Below are positions 33,447 to 42,310 of a stretch of DNA of 64,000 nt, piece after piece. How positions within the stretch are numbered: the stretch's first letter is position 1; each line of letters opens with the position of its first letter. A program made the position numbers and the translations under genes. Source of the DNA: Jannaschia pohangensis. Lineage in GTDB: Bacteria > Pseudomonadota > Alphaproteobacteria > Rhodobacterales > Rhodobacteraceae. Location: assembly GCF_900113875.1 (NCBI RefSeq), contig NZ_FORA01000004.1, forward strand, positions 284,001 to 348,000. Direction: 5' to 3'. The notes under the pieces were generated by a model. The model was not told where the DNA came from. It saw nothing but the letters and a program-made list of their open reading frames with translations, and did not search any database.

Positions 33447-33905
33447 TCAGGGCGAGATGTAGCCCGAGTGCGCCCAACCGACCGCGCCCGACACGTGGCG
33501 GACCTGCACCCAGTTTCCCGAGGTGGCCAGCGGCGTGAGCCGGTCGCCCGGATACATCCGCCGCAGGATCGGATGCCCGACTCCCGGCCCGGCGCGCAGG
33601 TTCAGGTATCCGTCATTGGTCTGGTCGACGAACAACGCCTTGGGGATTGCCGGTCCCCGCTCCAGGAAATCGCCCGCGACCCAGCCTTCCTGTCCCGACG
33701 ACACGCGGACCCGGTACCAGCGTCCCACGGTTTCCAGCACCGCGACAGAATCGCCAGGCGACAGGCGGCGCAGGATGTCGAACCGCGTCCCCGGACCGGA
33801 GCGCAGGTTGAGGTAGCCGTCATCATTCTGCGAGACAAAAAGCGTCTGTGCCATCGCCCCGAGCGGCGAAAGCAGCAGGACGAGCAGGAGGGTTGCAAGG
33901 CGCAT
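33447..33905 (-). CDS. Secreted protein with two SH3b domains
   Basis: A 152-residue exported protein: signal peptide MRLATLLLVLLLSPLGAMAQ, then two bacterial SH3 repeats (about 22-80 and 90-150), each with DGYLNLRxGPG, a LxPGD-type turn and a GW motif (EGWVAGDFLE; VGWAHSGYIS). SH3b domains bind peptidoglycan peptides or other ligands. No enzyme domain, so it is probably a cell-wall-binding or regulatory protein. Convergent with rnd, 9 bp apart. Confidence 0.85.
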   Translation of the reverse strand: MRLATLLLVLLLSPLGAMAQTLFVSQNDDGYLNLRSGPGTRFDILRRLSPGDSVAVLETVGRWYRVRVSSGQEGWVAGDFLERGPAIPKALFVDQTNDGYLNLRAGPGVGHPILRRMYPGDRLTPLATSGNWVQVRHVSGAVGWAHSGYISP

Positions 33906-34013
33906 CGCGGTCTCCGGGTGTCGAATTGCGGTGTCCCAGTGGTGACCTGTCTGGCCGGTCGGATCAACCCTTGGGGGCGGGCCGCAGGAAGATACCCGAA
34001 GGAAAGCGCCGCT

Positions 34014-35111
34014 TCAGCCGCCGGGGCGGAACAGCGTCACCGCACCCGGCGACCAGGCGAGCCGGGCCCGGGTTCCGATTTCGAGAACCGGGCGGCCGAA
34101 GACATTGCGCATGGAGATTCGGACCGGCTGTTCGCAGCCTTCCAAGGTGACGTCGTAATAGGTCATGTCGCCGAAATAGACGACTTCGCTCACCGTCCCC
34201 TCGGCCACGCGGTCCGATGTCGTCTGGCCCTCGAAGAGCAGGGTCGCGGTCTCGGGGCGAAATCCGGCCACGGTGTCGCCCTTGGTGGTCGCCGTCGATT
34301 GCAGCTCCGACAGGGCCATGTCGCCCAGACCCGCGACGGTGACCCGGTCACCCGACACGCTGGCGGGCAGGAAGTTCATGGTGCCGATGAATTCGGCCAC
34401 CCGCCGGTCGATGGGGCGACGATAGAGCGCCTCGGCCTCGGCCAGCTGCGCGATCTCGCCCTCGAACATCACGGCGATGCGGTCGGACATGACCAGCGCC
34501 TCTTCCTGATCGTGGGTGACCAGAATGAAGGTGATGCCGACCTGTCGTTGCAGGCGGATCAATTCAACCTGCATCTGTTCGCGCATCTTCTTGTCGAGCG
34601 CGCTGAGCGGCTCATCCAGCAGCAGCACCTTGGGCCGCAGGACAAGGGCGCGGGCCAGGGCCACGCGCTGCCGTTGGCCGCCCGAAAGAGCGTTGGCGCC
34701 CCGGCTGCCGTAACCGTCGAGGCCGACCATATCCAGCGCATCCTCGACCATGGTCTGGCGGGCGGCGGCGTTCAGGTCGCTGCGTTTGCGCAGACCGAAG
34801 CCCACGTTCTGCGCCACGCTGAGATGGGGGAAGATGGCATAGGACTGGAATACCATGTTGGTGGGCCGCTTGTTCGGCGGCACCCGGGTCATGTCCTGGC
34901 CGCCCAGGGTCACCGTCCCCTCGCTCACCCCCTCGAAGCCCGCGATGGTGCGCAGCAGGGTTGTCTTGCCGCAGCCCGAGGGCCCCAGAAGCGAGAAGAA
35001 TTCGCCCGGCCTGATGTCCAGGTCGATGCCGCGCAGGGCATGGTATTCGCCGTAGTACTTCTGGATGCCGCGCAGGCGGATCAGCGGTTCGGTCTCGGGT
35101 GCGAGGCTCAC
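34014..35111 (-). CDS. potA: ABC transporter ATP-binding protein, spermidine/putrescine type
   Basis: Cytoplasmic ATPase, 365 residues. Walker A GPSGCGKTT, Q loop FQSYAIFP, signature LSGGQRQRVALARAL, Walker B VLLLDEPLSALD, H loop THD, then a C-terminal TOBE domain (AGFRPETATLL...TYYDVTLEGCEQPVRI), as in PotA-like subunits. The GTG at 35111 overlaps the permease stop by 4 bp and gives the normal N-terminus; the longer frame adds an arginine/proline-rich artefact. With the two permeases it forms an importer for polyamines or similar cations. Confidence 0.93.
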   Translation of the reverse strand: MSLAPETEPLIRLRGIQKYYGEYHALRGIDLDIRPGEFFSLLGPSGCGKTTLLRTIAGFEGVSEGTVTLGGQDMTRVPPNKRPTNMVFQSYAIFPHLSVAQNVGFGLRKRSDLNAAARQTMVEDALDMVGLDGYGSRGANALSGGQRQRVALARALVLRPKVLLLDEPLSALDKKMREQMQVELIRLQRQVGITFILVTHDQEEALVMSDRIAVMFEGEIAQLAEAEALYRRPIDRRVAEFIGTMNFLPASVSGDRVTVAGLGDMALSELQSTATTKGDTVAGFRPETATLLFEGQTTSDRVAEGTVSEVVYFGDMTYYDVTLEGCEQPVRISMRNVFGRPVLEIGTRARLAWSPGAVTLFRPGG

Positions 35112-35905
35112 AGGAACCCTCCGGTATCTTTGGCGCCGACCCGTCGCAGGCCTCGGCGGCGGTTCCATTCGGCCAATGTCAGGATCAGGATCGAGATGAC
35201 CACCATGATGGTGCCAAGCGCCATGATGACCGGCAGCAATTTCGGAAACCGCAGCGTCGACCAGATGTAGACCGGCAGCGTGACATCCGACCCGGTCAGG
35301 AAGAACGCGATGATGAATTCATCCAGCGAGATGGTGAACGAGATCAGCAGCGCCGCCACGATTCCCGGCATGACAAGGGGCAGGGTCACAAGGCGGAAGG
35401 TCGACAGCCGCGTCTCGCCCAGGTCGATGGACGCCTCTTCCAGCGCGGGATCGAGGGCCTGAAAGCTGGCGTTCAGGATGGCGATGGCGAAGGGCGTGCA
35501 GATCAGGACATGGGCCGCGATCAGCGACCAAAGCGACAGCGGCCAGTCGAAGAACCGCACGATCACCACCAGAAGCGACGTCGCCACGATGATCTCGGGC
35601 AGCACCAGCGGCACCATGATCAGGCCCATGGCCGCTGTCTTGCCCGGAAAGCGGTAGCGCACGTTGGCCCGCGCCGCCGCCAGACCCAGAAGGACCGACA
35701 GGATCGACGCCAGCACCCCGACGAACAGCGAGTTCAGAAGGGCGGCGTGCAGTTCCGTCTGCTGACCCAGTTGCGCGAACCAGTCGGTCGTGAACCCGTC
35801 GAGCGGGAAGGCGATGACCGACCCGGAGTTGAACGCAAAGATCGGGAGCAGCGCGATCGGCGCATAGAGGAAGATCAGGAAGGCGATGACATAGGTGCGC
35901 AGCAT
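35108..35905 (-). CDS. potC: ABC transporter permease, PotC-like
   Basis: Inner-membrane permease of 265 residues with six helices. The start at 35905 begins MLRTYVIAFLIFLYAPIALLP, the usual PotC N-terminus. The EAA loop reads LEEASIDLGETRLSTFRLVTLPLVMPG. It lies 4 bp after the partner permease stop and overlaps the ATPase start by 4 bp. Confidence 0.93.
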   Translation of the reverse strand: MLRTYVIAFLIFLYAPIALLPIFAFNSGSVIAFPLDGFTTDWFAQLGQQTELHAALLNSLFVGVLASILSVLLGLAAARANVRYRFPGKTAAMGLIMVPLVLPEIIVATSLLVVIVRFFDWPLSLWSLIAAHVLICTPFAIAILNASFQALDPALEEASIDLGETRLSTFRLVTLPLVMPGIVAALLISFTISLDEFIIAFFLTGSDVTLPVYIWSTLRFPKLLPVIMALGTIMVVISILILTLAEWNRRRGLRRVGAKDTGGFL

Positions 35906-35909
35906 GACG

Positions 35910-36764
35910 TCAGGTTCCTCGCGACAGGCGGCGCGCCAGCCAGACGGTGCCAAGCGCGATCACGGTCACGATCAGCATCGCCACCACCGACAAGGCTGCG
36001 CCAAGGGGCGCGTTGTTCAGGTCGCGGAACTGTGCCTGGATGACGTTGGCGATCATCATGCCGTTCGGCCCGCCGACCTGAGCGGGCGTGACATAGTCGC
36101 CGACGGTCGGAATGAAGACGATCAGCAGGGCCGCCACCACACCCGGCGCGGCCAGCGGTAGGGTGACGCGAAAGAAGGTGGTGAAGGCATTTTCGCCAAG
36201 GTCGCGCGATGCCTCCAGCAGGCTGCGGTCGATCTTTTCGAGGGCCACGAAGATCGGCAGGATGGCAAAGGGCGCGAAGGCGTGGCTGAGCGTCAGGACC
36301 ACCGAATTGGCATTGTACAGCAGCCAGGTCAGCGGCTCGTCCCGCAGGCCAAGGCCGGTCAGGGCGGAATTGACCACCCCGTTATAGCCGAGCATCACCT
36401 TCCACAGGAAGATGCGGAGCAGGTAACTGGTCCAGAACGGGATGGTGATAAGGAACAGCCAGAGCGACTTGCGGTCCGGCCGCACCCGGAAGCTGACGTA
36501 ATAGGCCACCGGAAACGCCAGAAGCACGGTGATGACGGTGACCGACCCCGACACGACAAGGCTGCGCCCCATGATCGCGCGATAGAACGGATCGCTCAGC
36601 GCCTCGGCATAGTTCTTGAGGCTGAGCGTGCGGTTGATGGTCAGGTAATCCTGGGTCCAGAAACTGAACAGGACGATGGCCAGCATAGGCCCCGCAAGCA
36701 ATGCCAGCGCATAGGCCAGCGGCGGGGCAATCAGCGTCAGTCCGCGTTTGCTGTCTTGATTCAA
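35910..36764 (-). CDS. potB: ABC transporter permease, PotB-like
   Basis: Inner-membrane permease of 284 residues, first gene of the leftward three-gene operon. Six helices; marks are FWTSYLLRIFLWKVMLG and the EAA loop LLEASRDLGENAFTTFFRVTLPLAAPG, both typical of PotB. No periplasmic binding-protein gene is adjacent, although pot operons normally include potD/potF. Confidence 0.93.
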   Translation of the reverse strand: MNQDSKRGLTLIAPPLAYALALLAGPMLAIVLFSFWTQDYLTINRTLSLKNYAEALSDPFYRAIMGRSLVVSGSVTVITVLLAFPVAYYVSFRVRPDRKSLWLFLITIPFWTSYLLRIFLWKVMLGYNGVVNSALTGLGLRDEPLTWLLYNANSVVLTLSHAFAPFAILPIFVALEKIDRSLLEASRDLGENAFTTFFRVTLPLAAPGVVAALLIVFIPTVGDYVTPAQVGGPNGMMIANVIQAQFRDLNNAPLGAALSVVAMLIVTVIALGTVWLARRLSRGT

Positions 36765-36833
36765 ATGCGCCCCCGGTTCCTGCGGATAGAATTGCGCGAC
36801 TGTCGCGCCGGGGGCAAGGGCCGTGATGCGATC

Positions 36834-37571
36834 TCAGGGACAGGGCATCCAGGTAATCTTGCCCGCCGGGCGGATGATGGTCAGGCTGGTGTCGTCGCGG
36901 AACAGGATCATGTCCTCGGAGAAGGCCTCGCCCTCTCCACTGCATTCGGCGCGGGTCAGCACGGCACCCGTCGCGCCCACGGGACTGGGGCTGCCCAGGG
37001 TGCACACCGATTCGACAGCCATCAACTTGTCGCCCTCGACGGCCATGGCCCCGCCGTCCATCCCGATCTGGTCTGCGCGGCAGGACCAGGATGAGCTGAG
37101 CCGGTAAAGCCCTTGCAGCCGGGCCAGGGACGCGGGCGACGTGGCGGCGGGTGCCGGTTGCGCGGGGAGGGTCGACTCGGGTGCGCCCGACGTCTGCGCG
37201 CCGACGCCCGCGTCCCAACAGAAGAGTCGCGCCGATTCCGTGTTGCGCAGGCAGCTGCCGCCGACATTCACGGGGCGGCTGCTGATTGTCTGGGCGGGTT
37301 TGCCGTTGATCCGCGTTCCGGCCGCCATGTCCGGCGTCGCGGATGACACCACGGTCAGCGACCCTGACGGCCAGCGGAAATAGAGGTCGCATCCCTCGGG
37401 GCCACAAAGGTCGGGAAGTCGTTCGCAGGTGGCGAAGTCCGTCACCTCTCCGTTCGGGGCGACGACAGCACAGGCACCGATCTCAGGGGCTGTGCCCTGG
37501 GCTGCGACTGGATTGGCGTGGAAGACCATGGCCGCAAAAAACACGGCAAAACAACTTGAAACCCGGGTCAA
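36834..37571 (-). CDS. Secreted cysteine-containing protein of unknown function
   Basis: About 245 residues. The TTG at 37571 is chosen: GGAGGT lies six bases upstream and it opens a signal peptide (LTRVSSCFAVFFAAMVFHANPVAA then QG). The mature protein has about ten cysteines in pairs (IGACAVV, ATCERLPDLCGPEGCDLYF, GGSCLRN, RLFCWDAG, WSCRADQ, SVCTLG, AECSGEG, WMPCP), so it is probably disulfide-bonded in the periplasm. No domain recognised. It precedes the pot operon in the same direction by 69 bp. Confidence 0.75.
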   Translation of the reverse strand: MTRVSSCFAVFFAAMVFHANPVAAQGTAPEIGACAVVAPNGEVTDFATCERLPDLCGPEGCDLYFRWPSGSLTVVSSATPDMAAGTRINGKPAQTISSRPVNVGGSCLRNTESARLFCWDAGVGAQTSGAPESTLPAQPAPAATSPASLARLQGLYRLSSSWSCRADQIGMDGGAMAVEGDKLMAVESVCTLGSPSPVGATGAVLTRAECSGEGEAFSEDMILFRDDTSLTIIRPAGKITWMPCP

Positions 37572-37774
37572 AACTGACCTCCAATTATTCCCCCAAGAAT
37601 GGTTAGACCATAGCAACGGTCTTCCATCTGGCAACGGATTTTCTGCTCTTGTGCTGGACGTGGGCGTCACGCGGGCGGCGATCCGCTTTCCGGTACGCCG
37701 TCGAGTTCGTGCCGGGCCCGCGCGATCCGGGGCGAAAATCGAAGGCTGCGGTCCGCAGCTTTCCGAAGGGCCTA

Positions 37775-38104
37775 TCAGGAGACGCCGCGCCCCATCGGCG
37801 GATCACGCCGCAATGTCGGCACGGCGCGCAACCCGGCCGTGGCGGGGGCGACGGTCGCCCCGCTTTCCATCAACCTGCGAACAGCAGCCGTATCGCGGGC
37901 GGTCGAGACCTGTGCGCTCGCCCCGATGGTCAGCCCGACGACCAGAAGGCCGCCGATGGCCAAGCCTCCGCCGGTGCCCATCAGGACCGGATCCCAGTCG
38001 TAGAGCAGAAGCCCGCGTCCGGCGATCCAGCCGCCGAAGAACAGCACGCCCCAACCGCAGCAGGCGACAAGGAAGAGGGTGATGCGGGAGAAGGGGGCGA
38101 ACAT
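37775..38104 (-). CDS. Small membrane protein, two helices
   Basis: A 109-residue protein starting MFAPFSRITLFLVACCGWGVLFF, with two hydrophobic helices (about 7-27 and 43-62) and a cytoplasmic or periplasmic tail with AVRRLMESGATVAP. No domain recognised. The ATG at 38104 is preceded by only weak ribosome-binding sequence; a longer frame upstream is not protein-like. Confidence 0.6.
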   Translation of the reverse strand: MFAPFSRITLFLVACCGWGVLFFGGWIAGRGLLLYDWDPVLMGTGGGLAIGGLLVVGLTIGASAQVSTARDTAAVRRLMESGATVAPATAGLRAVPTLRRDPPMGRGVS

Positions 38105-38200
38105 GACGAGGATTAGGGCGATCTTCCCCCCAAGTGGCAAGGCGCGTGGCCTTTGGGGCCATGGATGCGCGGCGATCTGCACGGGGCCTGCCCGGTTCCA

Positions 38201-39244
38201 TCAGCCCATCGTCCACACCTGAAACGCCAATCCCGCCGCCAGCGCGCCCGCCAGAGAGATCGCGATGTAGAGCAGAAAGACCGGCGGACGGACCAAGGCC
38301 CAGACCGCGATCGCAGCTGGCAGGGAAGTGACGCCACCCGCCACGAGGAACGACATCGCCGCCCCCGGTGCCATGCCCTGCGTCATCAGCCCGCCAACGA
38401 GCGGGAGCGCCGCGTAGCCGTTCAGGTAGGCAGGGACGCCAACGAGCGTGGCCAGCGCGATCGGGCCCGGACCCTGTCCACCCAGGATCTGCGTGATGGC
38501 TTCGGCCGGAATGAAGGCAAGCATCAGGCTTTCGAGCAGGAAGGCGAGGACCAGCCATTGCAGCAGGAACAGGGTCGTCTTGAGTGCTTCCCGCTTGAAG
38601 CGGTGCAGCCGTGCAGGCTCTGACCAGAAATGCCAGACGACGGGTTTCGGCGCGCGAACCGAGGCCGAGGCGCAGCCGCCGTTGCCGATGCCATCACGCA
38701 GGGGGCTGGTCAGAAATCCGCCGGCCATCAGCAACGCAACGGTATACCCGCCGAGGAGGCCGAGGCCGATGGCGGCGAGGGTCTTGGCCACTGCGAACTC
38801 TGCGCCCAGAACGCCCGACGTCAGCAGGAACATCGACGGGTCCATGATCGGTGAGGCAAGCCAGAATGCCATCACGGCCGACAATGGCACGCCCATCGTC
38901 AATAGGGCTGCGATCAGCGGGATCACCCCGCAAGAGCAGAAGGGCGAGAGCCCGCCCGCAAGGGCGGCAAGGAAAACCATCACCGCGGTCGAGCCGGTGA
39001 AGGCGCGGGCGATCAGGCTATCGGCGCCTGTCGCCCCGGCGCCTGCGGCGACAAGAACGGACAGGGCGAGGAAGGGACCGGTCGACAGCAGCGCGGAGGC
39101 GATGAAGGTCGCGCTGTCGGTGGCTTGCGACGGCGAGAGGGCGGCGATGATGGCAAGGATCGTCGCAGAGGCCAGCCATACTCTCTGTCGCTTCATGGCG
39201 GTTAAGATGGGCTTCGGCGGGGGAGGGGCGGTGATGTCAGTCAT
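38201..39244 (-). CDS. Permease of the DUF318/ArsP-like family (metal or metalloid efflux)
   Basis: Inner-membrane permease of 347 residues with 8-10 helices. The first half contains GGLSPFCSCGVIPLIAALL, whose CSC/CxC cysteines are the hallmark of the family, and ASPIMDPSMFLL; the second half has a related VGVPAYLNGYAALPLVGGLM. Relatives export organoarsenicals (ArsP) or copper/zinc. It is controlled with the ArsR-type regulator encoded just upstream, and a matching palindrome lies in the 47-bp gap. The substrate cannot be told. Confidence 0.85.
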   Translation of the reverse strand: MTDITAPPPPKPILTAMKRQRVWLASATILAIIAALSPSQATDSATFIASALLSTGPFLALSVLVAAGAGATGADSLIARAFTGSTAVMVFLAALAGGLSPFCSCGVIPLIAALLTMGVPLSAVMAFWLASPIMDPSMFLLTSGVLGAEFAVAKTLAAIGLGLLGGYTVALLMAGGFLTSPLRDGIGNGGCASASVRAPKPVVWHFWSEPARLHRFKREALKTTLFLLQWLVLAFLLESLMLAFIPAEAITQILGGQGPGPIALATLVGVPAYLNGYAALPLVGGLMTQGMAPGAAMSFLVAGGVTSLPAAIAVWALVRPPVFLLYIAISLAGALAAGLAFQVWTMG

Positions 39245-39250
39245 GGCTAC

Positions 39251-39270
39251 ATATCCAGTTTTGTAGTTAT
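39251..39270. promoter_or_regulatory. ArsR-type operator in front of the permease gene
   Basis: ATATCCAGTTTTGTAGTTAT aligns with ATAACCAGAAATATAGTTAT at 39613-39632 at 15 of 20 positions; both have inverted ATAAC/GTTAT-like arms. It lies 6 bp before the permease ATG, inside the gap after the regulator gene. Confidence 0.6.
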
Positions 39271-39291
39271 ATTAGGGAAATAGAAAGCACG

Positions 39292-39603
39292 TCAGGCCGT
39301 ATCTTTGGCATCTGCGATCCCGGCGCAGCATTCTTCGGTGAGGAACGCCAGCGTCCGGTTCATCACGGCGTAATCGACCCGGTTCACCACTTCGCGCCCC
39401 TGTCGTTCCTGCGTGACAAGCTCTGCGTCGGTCAGGCTTCGCAAATGATGGGCCAGCGTCGAAGGGGCGAGGGCCAGGTGGTGCCCGATCTGGCCGACCG
39501 TCATCCCGGTGTCACCGGCGCGGACAAGCAGGCGAAAGATCTGCAGTCGTGCTTCGTGCCCCAAGGCGGCGAGGGATCGGGCTGTGGTGTCGAGTCTGTC
39601 CAT
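39292..39603 (-). CDS. ArsR/SmtB-family transcriptional regulator
   Basis: A 103-residue winged-helix repressor: ARSLAALGHEARLQIFRLLVRAG, recognition helix LALAPSTLAHHLRSLTDAELV, wing RQGREVVNRVDY. The vicinal cysteines near the C-terminus (LTEECCAGIAD) are likely metal or metalloid ligands. The ATG at 39603 is the conserved start. It is followed by the CSC permease, and palindromes lie before both genes, so it probably represses itself and the permease until its ligand appears. Confidence 0.9.
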   Translation of the reverse strand: MDRLDTTARSLAALGHEARLQIFRLLVRAGDTGMTVGQIGHHLALAPSTLAHHLRSLTDAELVTQERQGREVVNRVDYAVMNRTLAFLTEECCAGIADAKDTA

Positions 39604-39612
39604 GAAGACTAA

Positions 39613-39632
39613 ATAACCAGAAATATAGTTAT
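39613..39632. promoter_or_regulatory. ArsR-type operator in front of the regulator gene
   Basis: ATAACCAGAAATATAGTTAT, with perfect ATAAC/GTTAT arms, 9 bp upstream of the regulator ATG. A sister site lies at 39251-39270. Confidence 0.65.
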
Positions 39633-39653
39633 ATGCAACAGACCAAAAGAAAA

Positions 39654-39675
39654 GGCCCGCCAAACCGGGCGGGCC
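39654..39675 (-). terminator. Terminator of the rplM-rpsI operon
   Basis: An 8-bp stem GGCCCGCC/GGCGGGCC lies 21 bp after the rpsI stop and is followed on the minus strand by TTTTCTTTT. The plus strand also ends in TTTTT, so it could work both ways. Confidence 0.88.
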
Positions 39676-39696
39676 TTTTTGAAATCGTGATCGAAA

Positions 39697-40203
39697 TCAG
39701 CGCTTGGAGAACTGGAAGCTCTTGCGGGCCTTGGCCTTGCCGTACTTCTTGCGTTCCACCACGCGGCTGTCGCGGGTCAGGAAGCCTGCCGCCTTGAGCG
39801 CGCCACGCAGGCCGGGCTCATAGAGTTGCAGCGCCTTGGAGACACCGTGCTTCACGGCGCCCGCCTGACCGGTCAGACCGCCGCCCTTGACGGTGGCCAT
39901 GACGTCGAACTGGCCTTCGCGGTCGGTGATCTGGAACGGCTGGCGCAGGATCATCTGCAGCACGGGACGCGCGAAATAGGTGTTCACGTCCTTGCCGTTG
40001 ACGATGACCTTGCCGGAGCCGGGCTTGATCCAGACGCGGGCGACGGCATCCTTGCGCTTGCCGGTGGCATAGGAACGGCCCAAGGAGTCGCGCACCGGCT
40101 CACGCGGGGCGGAGGTGTCCAGCAGGACGGTGTCGCCGCCGTCGGCCGGGGTGCCTTCGACGGCGCCCTTGAGGTCTTCGAGGGAGTTCAGTTGCTCAGC
40201 CAT
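39697..40203 (-). CDS. rpsI: 30S ribosomal protein S9
   Basis: A 168-residue S9. The conserved core is [26 protein letters not shown] and [19 protein letters not shown], ending in the basic [11 protein letters not shown] tail that reaches the ribosomal P site. An N-terminal extension of about 35 residues, as is normal in this group, makes it longer than the E. coli protein. Encoded 2 bp after rplM, as in nearly all bacteria. Confidence 0.98.
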   Translation of the reverse strand: MAEQLNSLEDLKGAVEGTPADGGDTVLLDTSAPREPVRDSLGRSYATGKRKDAVARVWIKPGSGKVIVNGKDVNTYFARPVLQMILRQPFQITDREGQFDVMATVKGGGLTGQAGAVKHGVSKALQLYEPGLRGALKAAGFLTRDSRVVERKKYGKAKARKSFQFSKR

Positions 40204-40205
40204 GA

Positions 40206-40667
40206 TCAAGCGCTCCGGGTGTTCTTGGGGTTCATCGACTTGACGTCGAGGACTTCGGGCGACTGTGCCTCGTGCGGATGATCGGCCGACGCATAGACGC
40301 GCAGGTTGGTCATCAGCTGACGCGACAACTTGTTGCCCGGCAGCATGCGCTTGACGGCCTGGGTCAGGACCCGCTCGGGGAACTTGCCGTCGAGGATCTC
40401 CTGCGTGGTGCGCGACTTGATGCCGCCCGGGTGACCGGTGTGCCAGTAGTTCGGCTTGTCACGCTTCTTGCCGGTGATCTGCACCTTGTCGGCGTTGATC
40501 ACGATGACGTTGTCGCCCATGTCCATGGACGGCGTGAAGGTCGCCTTGTGCTTGCCGCGCAGGCGCATTGCGATGATCGAGGCGAGGCGGCCCAGAACGA
40601 CGCCTTCGGCATCGATCAGGATCCACTTCTTGTCGATCTTGTCGGGGGTCATGGTGAAGGTTTTCAC
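40206..40667 (-). CDS. rplM: 50S ribosomal protein L13
   Basis: A 153-residue L13: [55 protein letters not shown] and [12 protein letters not shown] are conserved. First gene of the rplM-rpsI operon; a good promoter lies about 75 bp upstream. Confidence 0.98.
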   Translation of the reverse strand: MKTFTMTPDKIDKKWILIDAEGVVLGRLASIIAMRLRGKHKATFTPSMDMGDNVIVINADKVQITGKKRDKPNYWHTGHPGGIKSRTTQEILDGKFPERVLTQAVKRMLPGNKLSRQLMTNLRVYASADHPHEAQSPEVLDVKSMNPKNTRSA

Positions 40668-40742
40668 GGCCCAATTCCTATCTGATCGGTGAATATCGGC
40701 GGGCCGAGGCCCCGTCCGGAGCGAACCCCGGCTGATTGCGCG

Positions 40743-40770
40743 CTTATAGACAGGCTATTGGCCGCGTCAA
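40743..40770 (-). promoter_or_regulatory. Probable promoter of rplM-rpsI
   Basis: On the minus strand TTGACG (40765-40770) and TATAAG (40743-40748) are spaced by 16 bp, close to the housekeeping sigma consensus, about 75 bp upstream of the rplM ATG. Confidence 0.6.
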
Positions 40771-40841
40771 TGCCCCCGGTCTTTTGAAAAATGTTCTATT
40801 TCAACAGGTTGTGATTGGGGTTCTATTTTACCCCACATCCA

Positions 40842-42278
40842 TCACACCCGAAGCCCCTCGGGCGGCTGATCCAGCAGGCGACGCAACCGGCGGACCGCGT
40901 CTTCGAAGATCGCCAGGGACACGCCCGAATTGACGGCAAAACGGACCGCATGGGGGGCGTTGGCGTCCCGGCCCGTGTATTCCTCGGCGGCGCGGACCTT
41001 GACGCCCGCCGCCTCGGCCGCACGGCAGAAGGCCGAGGCGCGCCAGCCGTCGGGCAGTATCAGCCACAGGAACGAGACATCGTCGCGCCAGTGCAACTCG
41101 TGGTCCGACAGGATCGCGGCGGCGGCCCGCACGTAGGTGCCGACGACATCGCGGGTTTCGGCCATCAGACCGGGCAGGGCCGGATCGACGAAGAGCCGCG
41201 CCGCCAGATCGCTGAACGGCGTGGCCAGCCCGAAGGAGCTGTATTCCGCCGCCCGTCGCAGGGCCATGCGATGGCTGCGCGGTGCCATCGCAAATCCAAG
41301 TCGCAGGGCAGGGGTGATCGTCTTGGCGATGGAGGAGACATGCCAGGTCCGTTCCGGTGCCAGCAGGCGATAGCTGTCCACGTCGCCGCGCTGCATCTGG
41401 TAACAGTCGTCTTCGAGGATCTGGATATTTGCCGCCCGCGCCACCTCGATGATCTCGCGCCGGCGCGCCACCGGTGTCGCGATGCAGGTCGGATTGTGGA
41501 CATCGGGCGAGGTGCACAAAAGCTGCACATCGGCCCCGCGCGCCGCCACTTCGAGCGCGTCAGGCAGGATGCCGTCCTTGTCCATGGCGACCGGGATCAC
41601 CTCGGCCCGCAGCATTTCGGCCACCCGGCGAAAGCCCGGATAGGTCAGCTCCTCGATCAGGACGACGGGCCGTCGCCCGGTCAGCACCGCCTGCATGACA
41701 AGCCCGATGGCGTGCTGCCCGCCGTTGGTCAGGGTGATGTCATCAGCCTCCAGCGGGCCAAGCGTCGGATGGTCGAGAAAGCGGCGCACCGCCTCGCGTG
41801 CGGGGCGTTCGGCGGCGTGACTGGGATAGTGCATCATGCCCGAGGGCGGATCGGCGGCGATCTCTCCCAGAAGTCTGCGGATCAGATCGGCCTGACCGAC
41901 GGACGGCAGATGCGGTGACAGCAGGTTCACCACCCGCGTCTCGTCGGTGCCGGTCAGATGCGGGGTCGAATCGACCTCCAGCGCCTGAAATTCGCGGTAG
42001 ATCGGGGCAGGGCCCGTCACCTCGGCCACGAATGTGCCGCGTCCCACGGCGGCCTCGAGGACGCCGCCGTCGGTCAGCCGCGAATAGGCCCGCGCAACCG
42101 TGCCGGGCGTCACCCCGATCTTCCAGGCCAGATCGCGCACCGGCGGAAGCCTCGTGCCCGGCGCCAGGTCGCCCCGGGTGATGGCCGCGCGGATCGCGGA
42201 TTCCAGAACGATGTATTTCGCGCGGTTGTCAGTGTCGAAATCGACCTCGATGACATTCCGATCCGTTATTGTACCCAT
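40842..42278 (-). CDS. MocR-type regulator (GntR winged helix fused to aminotransferase)
   Basis: A 478-residue chimera. Residues about 20-90 form a GntR winged helix (AITRGDLAPGTRLPPVRDLAWKIGVTPGTVARAYSRL). The rest is a fold-type I PLP enzyme with the Schiff-base lysine in SSIAKTITPALRLGFA (near 318) and ILEDDCYQ carrying the PLP-ring aspartate. Such proteins regulate amine, vitamin or amino-acid genes and often act on the divergent gene. Here that is a DUF1127 gene; ATTGTATCA repeats lie between, and one palindrome covers its own start codon. Confidence 0.92.
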   Translation of the reverse strand: MGTITDRNVIEVDFDTDNRAKYIVLESAIRAAITRGDLAPGTRLPPVRDLAWKIGVTPGTVARAYSRLTDGGVLEAAVGRGTFVAEVTGPAPIYREFQALEVDSTPHLTGTDETRVVNLLSPHLPSVGQADLIRRLLGEIAADPPSGMMHYPSHAAERPAREAVRRFLDHPTLGPLEADDITLTNGGQHAIGLVMQAVLTGRRPVVLIEELTYPGFRRVAEMLRAEVIPVAMDKDGILPDALEVAARGADVQLLCTSPDVHNPTCIATPVARRREIIEVARAANIQILEDDCYQMQRGDVDSYRLLAPERTWHVSSIAKTITPALRLGFAMAPRSHRMALRRAAEYSSFGLATPFSDLAARLFVDPALPGLMAETRDVVGTYVRAAAAILSDHELHWRDDVSFLWLILPDGWRASAFCRAAEAAGVKVRAAEEYTGRDANAPHAVRFAVNSGVSLAIFEDAVRRLRRLLDQPPEGLRV

Positions 42279-42284
42279 GACAAT
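42268..42284. promoter_or_regulatory. Palindrome over the MocR start codon
   Basis: ATTGTACCCATGACAAT has inverted ATTGT/ACAAT arms and includes the MocR initiation codon (complement of 42276-42278). Binding here would block its own transcription or translation. Confidence 0.5.
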
Positions 42285-42310
42285 GTTTCGCTGGCTGTTT
42301 CAGGTGCGGA

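Noticed and set aside
39654..39675. Attenuator of the ArsR gene
   Set aside because: The hairpin lies upstream of the regulator start and its T-tract and distance fit termination of rpsI instead.
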